Shown here: positions 53,596-63,328 of the stretch, piece after piece
Layout of the letters: each line of letters begins with the position of its first letter
Position numbering within the stretch: the stretch's first letter is position 1
DNA from: Trichomonas tenax
Lineage: Eukaryota > Parabasalia > Trichomonadida > Trichomonadidae
Direction: 5' to 3'
Assembly: GCA_023091735.1 (NCBI GenBank)
Contig: JALKBU010000076.1
Location: 1 to 64,000 of the forward strand
DNA length: 64,000 nucleotides
Program-made: the position numbers and the translations under genes
The notes under the pieces: model-generated
Databases searched by the model: none
What the model was told of the DNA's origin: nothing
The model's input: the letters and a program-made list of their open reading frames with translations, nothing else

Positions 53596-54327
53596 TTAAG
53601 TCTCTGTAATGTAAACATTAGGACGCTCGAATGTCTTAATATCTGCCTCAAGCTGAGCGGCTTCGCGTTCCATTTCCTCCTTCTTGCGGCGGAAAGAAAG
53701 GTTATCCTGACCGAAGCTGAGAGAAGCGTAACGCTTCTTATTCTCAGCAAGATTGGCATAGAGTCCGTTGAGGATTTCTATGCGCTCCTCTTCAGACAAC
53801 AAGCGGCATCTTGTTTCTGTATCTTCAGGCATCATCGACTCACGGACATTATCCCAATACTCTGTTTCGTCTGCTGCCTCCTTCTTAACCCTCTCCATGT
53901 ATGCTGGAACCTGACCATATTCAGGCTTGTCGGTGTACCATGTTTCTGGCTTTTCTGGATGAAGCTTCTTCGTCTTTGGTGCTTGTTTCCAGTTCTCGAG
54001 AATGTAGTTTCGCTTCGTGTTTTCTTTTGTTTTCGGAATTTCAGTCGCTTTTGGAACTGGCGGTTTATTGAGTCCCTCATTTCCCTTTGGAATTGTTCTA
54101 GTCTTTGGAGGAAGCTCTCTCTTTGAGATTATTTCGCCTTTCTTAACGTAATTCTTTGGATCACGCTTAATTGTGTCTGGATGAGGGCCCATTGTTCCAT
54201 GCGAGCGTTTTTTGGCGCTCATGAACTGTGTTTGGTCTTGGAACTTGCTCTTGTGGAGTGGCTCCTTAACAATGACTGGAGGTGGCTTAGGAATTAAATT
54301 ATAAATACACTCCTCCTCGTCAAACAT
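53596..54327 (-). CDS. ENKUR: Enkurin homologue (axonemal protein)
   Basis: There are 243 residues, close to the ~256 of animal enkurin. It begins with the family's ECIYNLIPKPP motif. A basic P/K-rich middle (KTRTIPKGNEGLNKPPVPK) follows. The C-terminal enkurin domain (~145-240) has YGQVPAYMERVKKEAADE, then LLSEEERIEILNGLYANLAE and a closing KKEEMEREAAQLEADI helix with NVYI. Enkurin is a microtubule inner/doublet protein of motile cilia, also described as a TRPC and calmodulin adaptor. Its presence with CFAP58 supports a flagellated cell. The ORF is intact with a true ATG. Confidence 0.88.
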   Translation of the reverse strand: MFDEEECIYNLIPKPPPVIVKEPLHKSKFQDQTQFMSAKKRSHGTMGPHPDTIKRDPKNYVKKGEIISKRELPPKTRTIPKGNEGLNKPPVPKATEIPKTKENTKRNYILENWKQAPKTKKLHPEKPETWYTDKPEYGQVPAYMERVKKEAADETEYWDNVRESMMPEDTETRCRLLSEEERIEILNGLYANLAENKKRYASLSFGQDNLSFRRKKEEMEREAAQLEADIKTFERPNVYITET

Positions 54328-55362
54328 TTATTTAAAACAAAAAAACGTTTCTATTGTACGTTAATTTTGAGACTTAATTATCGAAATCACATTTTTTCAT
54401 TGTATTTGTATATCCCTGAGATAGAAGATCACGAATTCATTAATGTTTTACTTAAATCACAACATTAGATATACACTCTTCGCATTTTATTTCAGGCTTT
54501 AGGGATGCAAATCTGGAAGATAAAAAATGGACTTCTGGAAAAAAGTCTGGAAATAAGAAATTTAATTTTATAACATAAGCAAAAACATGAATTATGTATT
54601 TAGATCATAAGGTAATATAAATGCAGCTAAATTGAACGATGCAATGCTTGTTTTAAATTTAATCAAAATAATTTGACCCAAAAAAATCTTTTCTATAGAT
54701 TCCAATGGCCCAAATTAAGCCAATATTTGTTGTATATTCGTAAATAGGCTTGAATATGCTGTAGCAATGACTTAAGAAGGAAAGTTGAGAGTAAGCTTCG
54801 TTTGTTGGTTTCGCACAAATTATTTATGTTCCTTGGGAAATGCGGGCCCATGTATTGCTATGCATGATGTGACAATCGCGGTTTTCAAAATTTTTGGAAT
54901 TGATCAGTCAGAAACTGCTCATTTATTGGAAAGAAGTTTCAGACATGCTCAGCCATCATCAATGAGATCATGATAGAAGTCCTTCATATCATTATAATTT
55001 GTATTCTTAGCCAAGAAAATTAATGAAGAAACTTCCAATTTCTCTAATGTTTGACCAGAAAAAAATGTAAACTTTTCATGTCACTATTGTTATTCTATAT
55101 GAATAGAGTAAAATATTAAAAAATCAATTTTGCTCACTTTTCTGGAAGTTCTTGGCTGGAAATTTCCATGGAAAATGGCAATCACAATGAAGATGGTGAA
55201 ATTGCACGAAAACATAGTGCTCCTAAATCTATAACGAGCTGCTGATTTCAAAACATGAAAACTCATGAATTTTTGTCCAGTAAATAATTTATTTGACAAA
55301 AAACGATAAAAAGAAGGCTATTTTGTCTGGAAGATTGAAAAAATGGAAATCAGGAAATGTAT
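54328..55362. other. Intergenic region
   Basis: A 62-codon frame at 54785-54973 and one at 55090-55299 lack support. No repeat is recognised until the element at 55363. Confidence 0.4.
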
Positions 55363-55753
55363 GGTATAATAAAGAGTCTAGAAAAAGTGACATGTTTACA
55401 TTGCAGTTATAAATATGTTTTGACATGTAAAGTATGCCATTTTAACATAAGATGTTCTATTAAGCTTGATATACTCTCCAACAAGCTTGAAATGCTCTCT
55501 AACATGCTCAATAGACTCTCTAACAAGTTTGATAGACGCTTTAGCAAGCTTGAAATGAACTATCACAAGCTTGATATACTCTCTAACAAGCTTGATAGAT
55601 TCTCTAATAAGATTTGCAGATGCTATAACATGTTTAATTGAACTTATAAATAATTAGCAAATGTATACTTTATAAATAAACCAATTTTACATGTCAAAAT
55701 GAAATACATTTACCATGTAAACACGTCACTTTTCATGACTCTTTATTATACCC
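55363..55753. mobile_element. 391-bp element with TATAATA/GTGAC inverted ends, copy 2
   Basis: Inverted ends GGTATAATAAAGAGT, AAAAGTGAC, TTTACAT match the 30569-30857 copy; orientation is opposite. The core holds about eight 21-bp tandem units of the form AAGCTTGATA, then CTCTCTAAC (55468-55632), more than in copy 1. The units make a spurious open frame (LSNKLDI heptads), because 21 is a multiple of three. Confidence 0.8.
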
Positions 55754-56270
55754 AACACAACTCCATCCAGAACATCCAATTTTACAATTATCATTCCTTG
55801 TTGATCAATATTTATTCAAATTCACTACTTCCTAGTTTGAACCTTTTAACACTGCACATCATCTTTTATCATTCGAAATCGTTTAAATCTTTATCTGTAC
55901 TATTTCAACCAAAAGATCTTGATATTTTGATAATATTTCTGCTATGATGTAGTTTTGATTCTTCAAAATGATTGAGAACAAGAAGCATATGATAATCATA
56001 AAGCTATTTGAAGAGTTATAACATTAAATTCTGTTGCTGCGAATTTGGACTTTTGAGCAAATTTCCCGATATAAATCAAGTAAGCTTCCAGCGGCACCAT
56101 TAACTACATTAATGTATTCATGTATAACTAAAATAAATTTTTGATTCAATATTTGATTCATTGCAGTGCACATATTTTGATGTTATAAAAAGTTCCAATA
56201 ACAAATTATATACGAGAGATTTCAAGCATTTGTCTGAATATTCATTTTTTTCTCTTCGAACAAAGGCATC
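55754..56270. other. Intergenic region
   Basis: Nothing recognised; an 82-codon frame at 55699-55947 overlaps the repeat end and is not supported. Confidence 0.4.
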
Positions 56271-57601
56271 AAAAATAACCTCGTTGAAAGTCGCGATTTT
56301 TTCTAGAACTAATACTTCTAGGCAAGAAGGCGAACTATTCGTAGCGGATATCGGAATTATTTTCTGTGCTGCGTCTGTTTCAATTGTTAAACACATAGTA
56401 TACCCTCTACGTCACTTAGATATTTTTAATATTACTTTCAAAATATGTGTTTGATACTTAAATTATATTGTTGAACAATTTCTTATGTCATCGGTCGTTA
56501 TATAAATCGAATGAAATATTTTCATTGGAAAAAAGCACCTCTCAAAATTTTCAAAATTGCAATATTTGAAAATAAAGTACCATTATTGGAGGAAACTGTT
56601 TAAAGGTTTTTCTTTGTGGATGACATTTATTAATTGTTTTGCATGAATGTTTAATAATTCCGTATATATTTGGCACAAGAAGAATATTCTTGAATTTAGA
56701 ACGGAATTAAGAGACTTGATAAGATTGCATCACAAAAATAATGCAACAATACGTTGATATTTGATATTTAAGTTCATAATTATATACATTGAATTCGATT
56801 TCTAAATACAATATAAATGCACCTTTTATTTATTGCAATTTAGGAATTATGATAAATCAATGAATAATCCATAAAAATTGAAAACGAATTAGAAAATAAG
56901 ATAATTTTAAGATGACAATATAGGTAAAACAATTTTTTTTTCATATGATTGTCAAAAAATAGCATCTTCCAAAAGGCTTGTTTTCAGTTCGTTTATAGTG
57001 ACTGAGCTTGTTTGGCTATGTTTTGTAGTGACTGAGCTTGTTTTCAGTTACTTTGTAGTGAAGTTGGACATAATAATTATGTCACTTTTCTCCCGCCAAA
57101 TAATGTTTTCGATAATTTTACTTCTAATATATTATCATATTGATTTTTTACCCGAAAACATTATGTTTAAAGATGTTTTTCACAAAATGCATTTTGAAAT
57201 TGTTGATTATATTCATAAAAGAGTCATAAGTATCGATAACACATATGCGTCTGTCTTTTGGAAGCTAATAGTGCATCTTATTCAAGAATATTTTAAATAT
57301 TTAAAATTAATGCATCATATCAATGCTATATCGGGACTGGGACAAAATAGAACAACGTGCTTTTCTGACTTTACATGTCAAAAGTTACATGTCAGAAAAG
57401 CACGTTGTTCTATTTTGTCCCAGTCCTATTTTGAAAGTAATATTAAAATTATCTAAGTGACGTAGAGGGTATACTATGTGTTTAACAATTGAAACAGACG
57501 CAGCACAGAAAATAATTCCGATATCCGCTACGAATAGTTCGCCTTCTTGCCTAGAAGTATTAGTTCTAGAAAAAATCGCGACTTTCAACGAGGTTATTTT
57601 T
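56271..57601. repeat. 175-bp nearly identical inverted repeats flanking ~1 kb
   Basis: 56271-56445 and 57427-57601 are reverse complements with only about one visible difference. The arms are open on both strands; one strand reads ITSLKVAIFSRTNTSRQEGE, the other begins MCLTIETDAAQK in each copy. The near-identity implies a recent duplication or gene conversion. The right arm directly abuts the 93-bp palindrome at 57334-57426. The interior (56446-57333) has an open frame 56998-57456 of unknown meaning that runs into the palindrome. Confidence 0.75.
57334..57426. repeat. 93-bp perfect palindrome centred on TTACATGTC motifs
   Basis: The 36-base arms (GGACTGGGACAAAATAGAAC then AACGTGCTTTTCTGAC) are exact reverse complements. 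The 21-base centre reads TTTACATGTC then AAAAGTTACAT, so TTACATGTC occurs twice in direct order. The centre is the same motif as in the inverted-repeat elements. Confidence 0.85.
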
Positions 57602-57947
57602 CCCTCAAACAAACACCAAAAAAATTAAGCAAAATCGGAATTCGATTCATTGGCGGTGACTACACGAGAAAGACCATAAAATCAAATCAAACATTTGATC
57701 AAATATAACAATTGTTTTAACACAAAACTTGACAACCTACAGAAATATAGTCACTTTTTGAAATAAAGTATAGAAATATATGTCACTTTTGTCATATTGT
57801 TTTTATTCTCATGAAAAATGTATTAGAAAATATTTTTCATGTAGATTTATATACTTTTCCTTCACACAGTTATATATTAAGATTTAAATCAACAATCGCT
57901 TCATATATTTTTTAACGTTAAATCACTTTTTGTGAAAGTTTAAATAA
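57602..57947. other. Upstream region of the large CHAT-like gene
   Basis: A short direct repeat (AGAAATATA then GTCACTTTT) occurs twice, at 57739 and 57771. Confidence 0.45.
57922..57932 (+). promoter_or_regulatory. ATCACTTTTTG initiator-like motif
   Basis: TCACTTTTTG starts 25 nt before the ATG at 57948 and fits the TCAYT initiator consensus. Confidence 0.4.
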
Positions 57948-60900
57948 ATGCGTCCCAAGTTCGTTCTCGGACTTAAGGTAGATACCACTCACGAGAATAC
58001 TGCGGACGCGGATTCAGACGGAAACTTCTTCTTCTCCTCCGACTCTGATAATGGACCATCCCTTCAACTCTTGTCTAAGCCGACTTTGAGTTTAAATAAA
58101 ACATCAACTCCAGCAAATGTTGTAAAAACGAATAAAATCGTCAGTTTCACGGACGCCTCCAGTCGTATTACGTCTTTCGTCGGTTTATACACCAATTACC
58201 CAAAGACTCAGCCCGATTTAGACCAAATTTATCTTATTCCAGAAACTCAAGCAACATTTGAATTGACGAAAAATATAAATTTATATATAGGCGGAAAAAT
58301 AAAATCTCTCATTTACGACCATGAAGCTTACGACGACAATATTTTATGCCAAATGGATATCGTAAAGTTCTCAAAAGACAAAACTATTTCGCTCGAGAAG
58401 TACACAAAGTCTAAGCTCGATTCGAGAGTGTCATCTTTGTTGTATTATCTTCTTTCTGACACCCAAGACAAAGGAATTAATGCTTTTAATTTATTGACTT
58501 GCCTCGAAGATTTCATTAAATTCCCAACCTTTGCGCCTGTCACTACGTTATTTCCGGATTTTACTGTGAAGAAAGTCATCGAAAAATTAACTAGAGTGCT
58601 TATTCAATTATTCCCAAAACATCCAATTTTGGAATCGGTCATACACAGCTTGGCCGGCATCGACTCGATCGCGTCGGTTGTCATGGAGCAACAAAAAGTT
58701 CTTAATGCAAAAAAAGAAGAATCAGATGACGAAGATAGCGATTCATTTTTCAACGATCTTAAGGCAATAGCGGAAAAGAAAACAGCGCCGATATTCAGAT
58801 TGCTTATAGACGACGAAATAAGGAACCCTCTAGATTCGATAACGGCAATGCAAAATATCGAAAAAGTCTCTGTTAACCAGCCACCATCGACAGTTACATA
58901 CCTGCTGCACGATGGAACAGATAATATGGGCCCGCAACCGTTTTCAACTTGGTTATTAAGTTTGAGAGATAAAACAAAGCCAATTTTTGCAGCTGAACTA
59001 CCGAAGCCTAAGCTGTCAACGCATACTTACACATCTCACAGCTATCAATCACAGCCTTTATTCAATCCTCCAACTGTCGACGAAGAAGCACCAAAAGTTA
59101 AAGAATACGACGAGCCTTACTTACTTTCATTATTTGATCATATAAATGACACTGCAAAACTTCTTCCACTTCTACCGTCAACAGAATTAGTTTCGTATTT
59201 CCCGTTATATTATCCAACATTACAATTAATAAACGCAAAAACTACTGGCGCAGTTATTAAGAGAGGCTGCTTATACCCGTCATTAATAGAAGCAGAGTAT
59301 AACGCGCATACAGGTCTTTTAGATGGAAATTTAGCTTTAGTACTTCAAGCACTCGAATCTTTGATATGCATGACATCGCAAGAGTCGTGGGAAATTATTT
59401 CAATCACATCACTCAAAACTAAGCGTAAAATGCCAGTAGATCATATAGATACAACAAAAACAATGATTACTGCTTTAGCACTTTCGGATATTGAATTTAT
59501 TATAGACGGAAGATCACCACTCACAGGTCAGCGCATAACAGGAATGATTGATGCCTATAAATTCGCACACCCAGCAATTGATAAATTATTGAGACAATCA
59601 CAGCTTTTTCGATTATATTCGAGGGAAGAATACGCTCCATACATCGCATTCAAGATTTGCTTCGCAACTGCTTTAAGCGTTGCCGATTCTAAACCTGATA
59701 TGGCGTGCAATTTAATTTTCGAAGCTTTATCTCTATTATCGACATCACTTCCACAGCTCCTCCCGACCGATCCATGCCGTCACGCTACTTTATTCTTCGC
59801 AGAAATGCTTGAAAAGACAGACAGATATTTCCACGCGGTTTTAGCATTCGATAACTTTTTCAGGGCGAACATTAAAGACACCACAGCGGCCTCCGCCATT
59901 GCGCAGATCGCTCACAGAAATCGTGACCTTGTTCGTGCAGTTTTTCACTACACAGAGGCAATCAAGCAATTAATTGCACAGAAGTCTTGCGATCAAGCTC
60001 TATACCTGGGAAAGACCATTTCTTCGATATATTCAGACAATGGACTTGACACTATAGCGATCAGTTTGCTTACTTATCTCATCAAAGGAACATATGCGAT
60101 CAATATACCACACGCACGCACCTCTAAACCACGCGACTTACCACCGATCTCAACAAGCGGCTCTCTCAAGTCTCCACGCACGAAAACAGCGCAATTCGCT
60201 CCAGCGAAACCAGCAGACGCCACAAAGGAGTTCATTCCTGATCCAAAGAGCATCAACACTGTTCTCATCGGCTGCCAGACTGTCGGATTCATGCTTTCAT
60301 GCAGAATGTTCACACAGGCCCAAATGCTCCTTGATTCCATCTCAGACAGCGCCGGCAACATCATGAACAAGATGATCTCTTTCCTTCGCGCCAAATTGCT
60401 TCTCAAGCAGAACAGATTCCACGAGTTCATACAGAACCTCCCACAGATCGATCAAAACGAGCGCAGAATCTCAACAGGCTCCCGCTTGACGATTGATTCA
60501 GGTGCAGCATTCGACTCAAGAGCTGCCCTCGTCAAGATGCTCGCAGGTGCTTACTGCGACAGAGATATGTTCAAGGAGGGCATCTTCTGGAGTGAAGTCA
60601 TGATCCTCACATCACCGAGAGCATCACTCAGAGAGACAGGCGATGGCTACTTTTATCGTGGTAAGTGCTTCTTGAACGCAACAATGGCTGGACTCGCACA
60701 CAAAGGCCCAATCAACCTCTTCTTGCGCTCTTCCACACGCATGGCCAAAGTCGCGAAGTACATCGACGACAAGAAGATGTGGACTGTTGTTGAATTGGCT
60801 TCAGAGTGCTTGAGCAGCTTATCCATGGCGAGACAGTGCTACGACAAGATCGGTGCATTGAAGAAGTCTGTTGAAGCATCCATTCTATACGCCGATGCAG

Positions 60901-62897
60901 TTTTGAGGTTCTTCTTCCACGGCACATTGTTCCAGAATGACACAATCGACATCGGCTACATGACATATCTCTTGACATGCCAGAACATCAAGGCACAGGA
61001 AATCCCGAACAGGATCTTGCAACTCAAGAAGGAAGATGTCGTTAACGAGATTGGTATCATCATGAACATCGTAGATAAGAACACAGCGAGATTAATGAAC
61101 CCACTCCTTATCATCTATTCACAGATATTGCTCTCAAGACTCAACCTGATGAAGGGTGAGAACGAGACAGCAAAGACTTACTACGAATTCGCTTGGGGCA
61201 ACTTCACAAAGCACTTCGCTAACGGCCAAGTCTTCGCACCACGCCACTTGTCTTTGTCGACAATGCAGACCGTCAGGAACATCGTCACACTGCTTTGCGA
61301 CACATTGCTTCAGTTCCCGATGGAGTTCATCAACAACCATCTCGTTGCTTTCGATCTTCACTCGAGCGTCAATAGGATGATTCACATGCATCACGCGAAC
61401 AAGATCCCAGAGACAAAGCACCCGATCACACCGAGTGTAGATATGGACAACGGCATTCTCGAGTTAGAAAATCCAAAGGTTCCGGAATTCGTTGACGTTC
61501 TCAAAGACATCAACGCCATCGAAACAACACAGGAGAACGCCGCTCTTCAGAAGACAAGAGGCTTCAGAGAGTGCTTGAGGATCATCAACGCTAACATCAG
61601 GCAGTTCGAAACACAGAAGCTGACTGAGGATGAAATGCACAAGCGAAACAGAAGCATCTGCCTGCAGATGGAGAAGTATGCAGAGGCAGCAAGACACAAG
61701 TGCGAGTCATTCAATCCAGTCGACACATCATTCAGTGTCTGCCTCAGACACCAGTCCTGTCTCAAGCGCATGATCATCATCCACAAGCTCTTCGAGAAGA
61801 TCGCCATCTACCTTCCGTTCACTGGCGCTGTCAGACTTGTCCCAATCCAGGCTTCTTCAGAGCTCAAGCAATTCACAATCAAAGCAAACGGAGAGCCAAT
61901 CCAGTTTGCTTCTTCTTCAGAGACGTTCAGTCACGAATTGCTCGTACAGATGTCGTACTTCCTCTTCATCGATAAGAAGAACAAAGGCTTAGTTCCAAAG
62001 TTGCAGCAAGACTTCGACAAGGACTGCAAGACATTGTTCGGCCCTCTCTTGGACAACGACGAAATATTCGGAATCAAGGCGGGAACAGTTCCTGATGTCA
62101 ACACGCTTGGTGATGAATCCTTCTTCAAGTCATCTGCTTTGAAGGGCGCCTTGACAACTCTTGATCCTGGATATCCTCTTGTTTTCGTTCTCGGCTTCGA
62201 GCTTGCTGCATTACCAATCGAATTCTTGTTCCCCAACACATTCGTTGTCAGAGCGATGTCTTTCACACGCCTCGTTCTCCACAAGGTTCCGCTCACATCG
62301 TATCCACACGCTTACGCGTTCAGATACAACGAGAACGCAGAGCAGCTTCACAACGATGGTATTTCAAGATCCATCGACATCGTCAGACTCGCATTGTCAA
62401 CACTCGGAAACGGAATGCCTGTTGTTCAGGGGGTCGTCACCAGTGGAAGAAAGGTCCCAATGCCTTTCCCATTGTTCTCATCCAACAAGTCGAACGATGT
62501 TTACTCAGAGAAGTTCGACTTCTGCCACTTCGTCGACATCGCAGACGAATCAGGTCCATGCGAGGCTATTAAGGACGCAAGCCTCGTTATTTTCACAATG
62601 GCTGACTTAGTTGAGATGCCAGATGTTATCCACAACATGATGTATCAGTATCCATCAACATTCTTCATGTTCATCCCAGGCTCTATCATCAGATTGGCGT
62701 TCGCCGACATGAAGTTGATTTTCGCTAGACAGAAGATAAGATTTTTGTATTGCATGTCGAACCCAGACGACGCAGACTTAAGGGTCGACAGGAAATTCTG
62801 CAAGGACGGTGTTATGTTCGTTGGTGCACTCCAGCGTACACTCATGGAAAAGTACAAGGTCCCAATTGCGCTATTTTCTCCTCTTGGACACACCTGA
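57948..62897 (+). CDS. Large helical-repeat protein with CHAT/separase-like C-terminus
   Basis: There are 1649 residues. The N-terminal ~130 residues are S/D-rich and partly disordered. From ~180 to ~1350 the sequence is an alpha-solenoid with TPR-like helix pairs (for example RNRDLVRAVFHYTEAIKQL near 670). The C-terminal ~250 residues resemble the caspase-fold region of CHAT/separase proteins: VLGFELAALPIEFLF (LPIE at 1422-1425, where LPWE is usual), RAMSFTRLVLH, and a closing strand/helix set (FLYCMSNPDD, VMFVGALQRTLMEKY). The histidine-glycine and cysteine of active members are not evident, so it may be inactive. Similar helical-repeat proteins include separase and some axonemal TPR proteins. 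Codon use becomes GC-richer after ~60000, as in other long genes here. The assignment is tentative. Confidence 0.6.
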   Translation: MRPKFVLGLKVDTTHENTADADSDGNFFFSSDSDNGPSLQLLSKPTLSLNKTSTPANVVKTNKIVSFTDASSRITSFVGLYTNYPKTQPDLDQIYLIPETQATFELTKNINLYIGGKIKSLIYDHEAYDDNILCQMDIVKFSKDKTISLEKYTKSKLDSRVSSLLYYLLSDTQDKGINAFNLLTCLEDFIKFPTFAPVTTLFPDFTVKKVIEKLTRVLIQLFPKHPILESVIHSLAGIDSIASVVMEQQKVLNAKKEESDDEDSDSFFNDLKAIAEKKTAPIFRLLIDDEIRNPLDSITAMQNIEKVSVNQPPSTVTYLLHDGTDNMGPQPFSTWLLSLRDKTKPIFAAELPKPKLSTHTYTSHSYQSQPLFNPPTVDEEAPKVKEYDEPYLLSLFDHINDTAKLLPLLPSTELVSYFPLYYPTLQLINAKTTGAVIKRGCLYPSLIEAEYNAHTGLLDGNLALVLQALESLICMTSQESWEIISITSLKTKRKMPVDHIDTTKTMITALALSDIEFIIDGRSPLTGQRITGMIDAYKFAHPAIDKLLRQSQLFRLYSREEYAPYIAFKICFATALSVADSKPDMACNLIFEALSLLSTSLPQLLPTDPCRHATLFFAEMLEKTDRYFHAVLAFDNFFRANIKDTTAASAIAQIAHRNRDLVRAVFHYTEAIKQLIAQKSCDQALYLGKTISSIYSDNGLDTIAISLLTYLIKGTYAINIPHARTSKPRDLPPISTSGSLKSPRTKTAQFAPAKPADATKEFIPDPKSINTVLIGCQTVGFMLSCRMFTQAQMLLDSISDSAGNIMNKMISFLRAKLLLKQNRFHEFIQNLPQIDQNERRISTGSRLTIDSGAAFDSRAALVKMLAGAYCDRDMFKEGIFWSEVMILTSPRASLRETGDGYFYRGKCFLNATMAGLAHKGPINLFLRSSTRMAKVAKYIDDKKMWTVVELASECLSSLSMARQCYDKIGALKKSVEASILYADAVLRFFFHGTLFQNDTIDIGYMTYLLTCQNIKAQEIPNRILQLKKEDVVNEIGIIMNIVDKNTARLMNPLLIIYSQILLSRLNLMKGENETAKTYYEFAWGNFTKHFANGQVFAPRHLSLSTMQTVRNIVTLLCDTLLQFPMEFINNHLVAFDLHSSVNRMIHMHHANKIPETKHPITPSVDMDNGILELENPKVPEFVDVLKDINAIETTQENAALQKTRGFRECLRIINANIRQFETQKLTEDEMHKRNRSICLQMEKYAEAARHKCESFNPVDTSFSVCLRHQSCLKRMIIIHKLFEKIAIYLPFTGAVRLVPIQASSELKQFTIKANGEPIQFASSSETFSHELLVQMSYFLFIDKKNKGLVPKLQQDFDKDCKTLFGPLLDNDEIFGIKAGTVPDVNTLGDESFFKSSALKGALTTLDPGYPLVFVLGFELAALPIEFLFPNTFVVRAMSFTRLVLHKVPLTSYPHAYAFRYNENAEQLHNDGISRSIDIVRLALSTLGNGMPVVQGVVTSGRKVPMPFPLFSSNKSNDVYSEKFDFCHFVDIADESGPCEAIKDASLVIFTMADLVEMPDVIHNMMYQYPSTFFMFIPGSIIRLAFADMKLIFARQKIRFLYCMSNPDDADLRVDRKFCKDGVMFVGALQRTLMEKYKVPIALFSPLGHT

Positions 62898-63328
62898 AAA
62901 AAAATTTTTTGTATGTTTTTATATTGTGATTTATTTATTTGTTAAAATACTATTCATTTGTTATTAATAACTTCTTCCTTTTTCCTCTCCATCAAACAAC
63001 AATTTGTTATGTTTTTTTATTCATGAAAGAAACAAACTCTTGAAATAATTAACAAAGTTTTAGAGCTGAATTCATGAAACAATCTCTTTATCGGCATATT
63101 TTTAAAACTCAATGATGTCCATTAGATCAATTCTCGAAATCTAGATTTATAACACATTGTTTAGCTTAAGCTAAGACTATAAATATAGTAATGAAGTATA
63201 TCTATCGTTTCGAAATTCTTGGATATTTAAGTTTGTGCGAATGAAACAAAATCAATTGTCATCATGATTATCATCTATTTGTTCAGCATTATGTAAAGCA
63301 GTCTGTAGTATGAGAGATAAGAAAATCA
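62898..63328. other. Intergenic region between convergent genes
   Basis: Nothing recognised. Confidence 0.4.

Noticed and set aside
55357..55641. 94-codon ORF with LSNKLDI heptads
   Set aside because: It is produced by the 21-bp tandem repeat inside an inverted-repeat element; the other copy has no equivalent frame.
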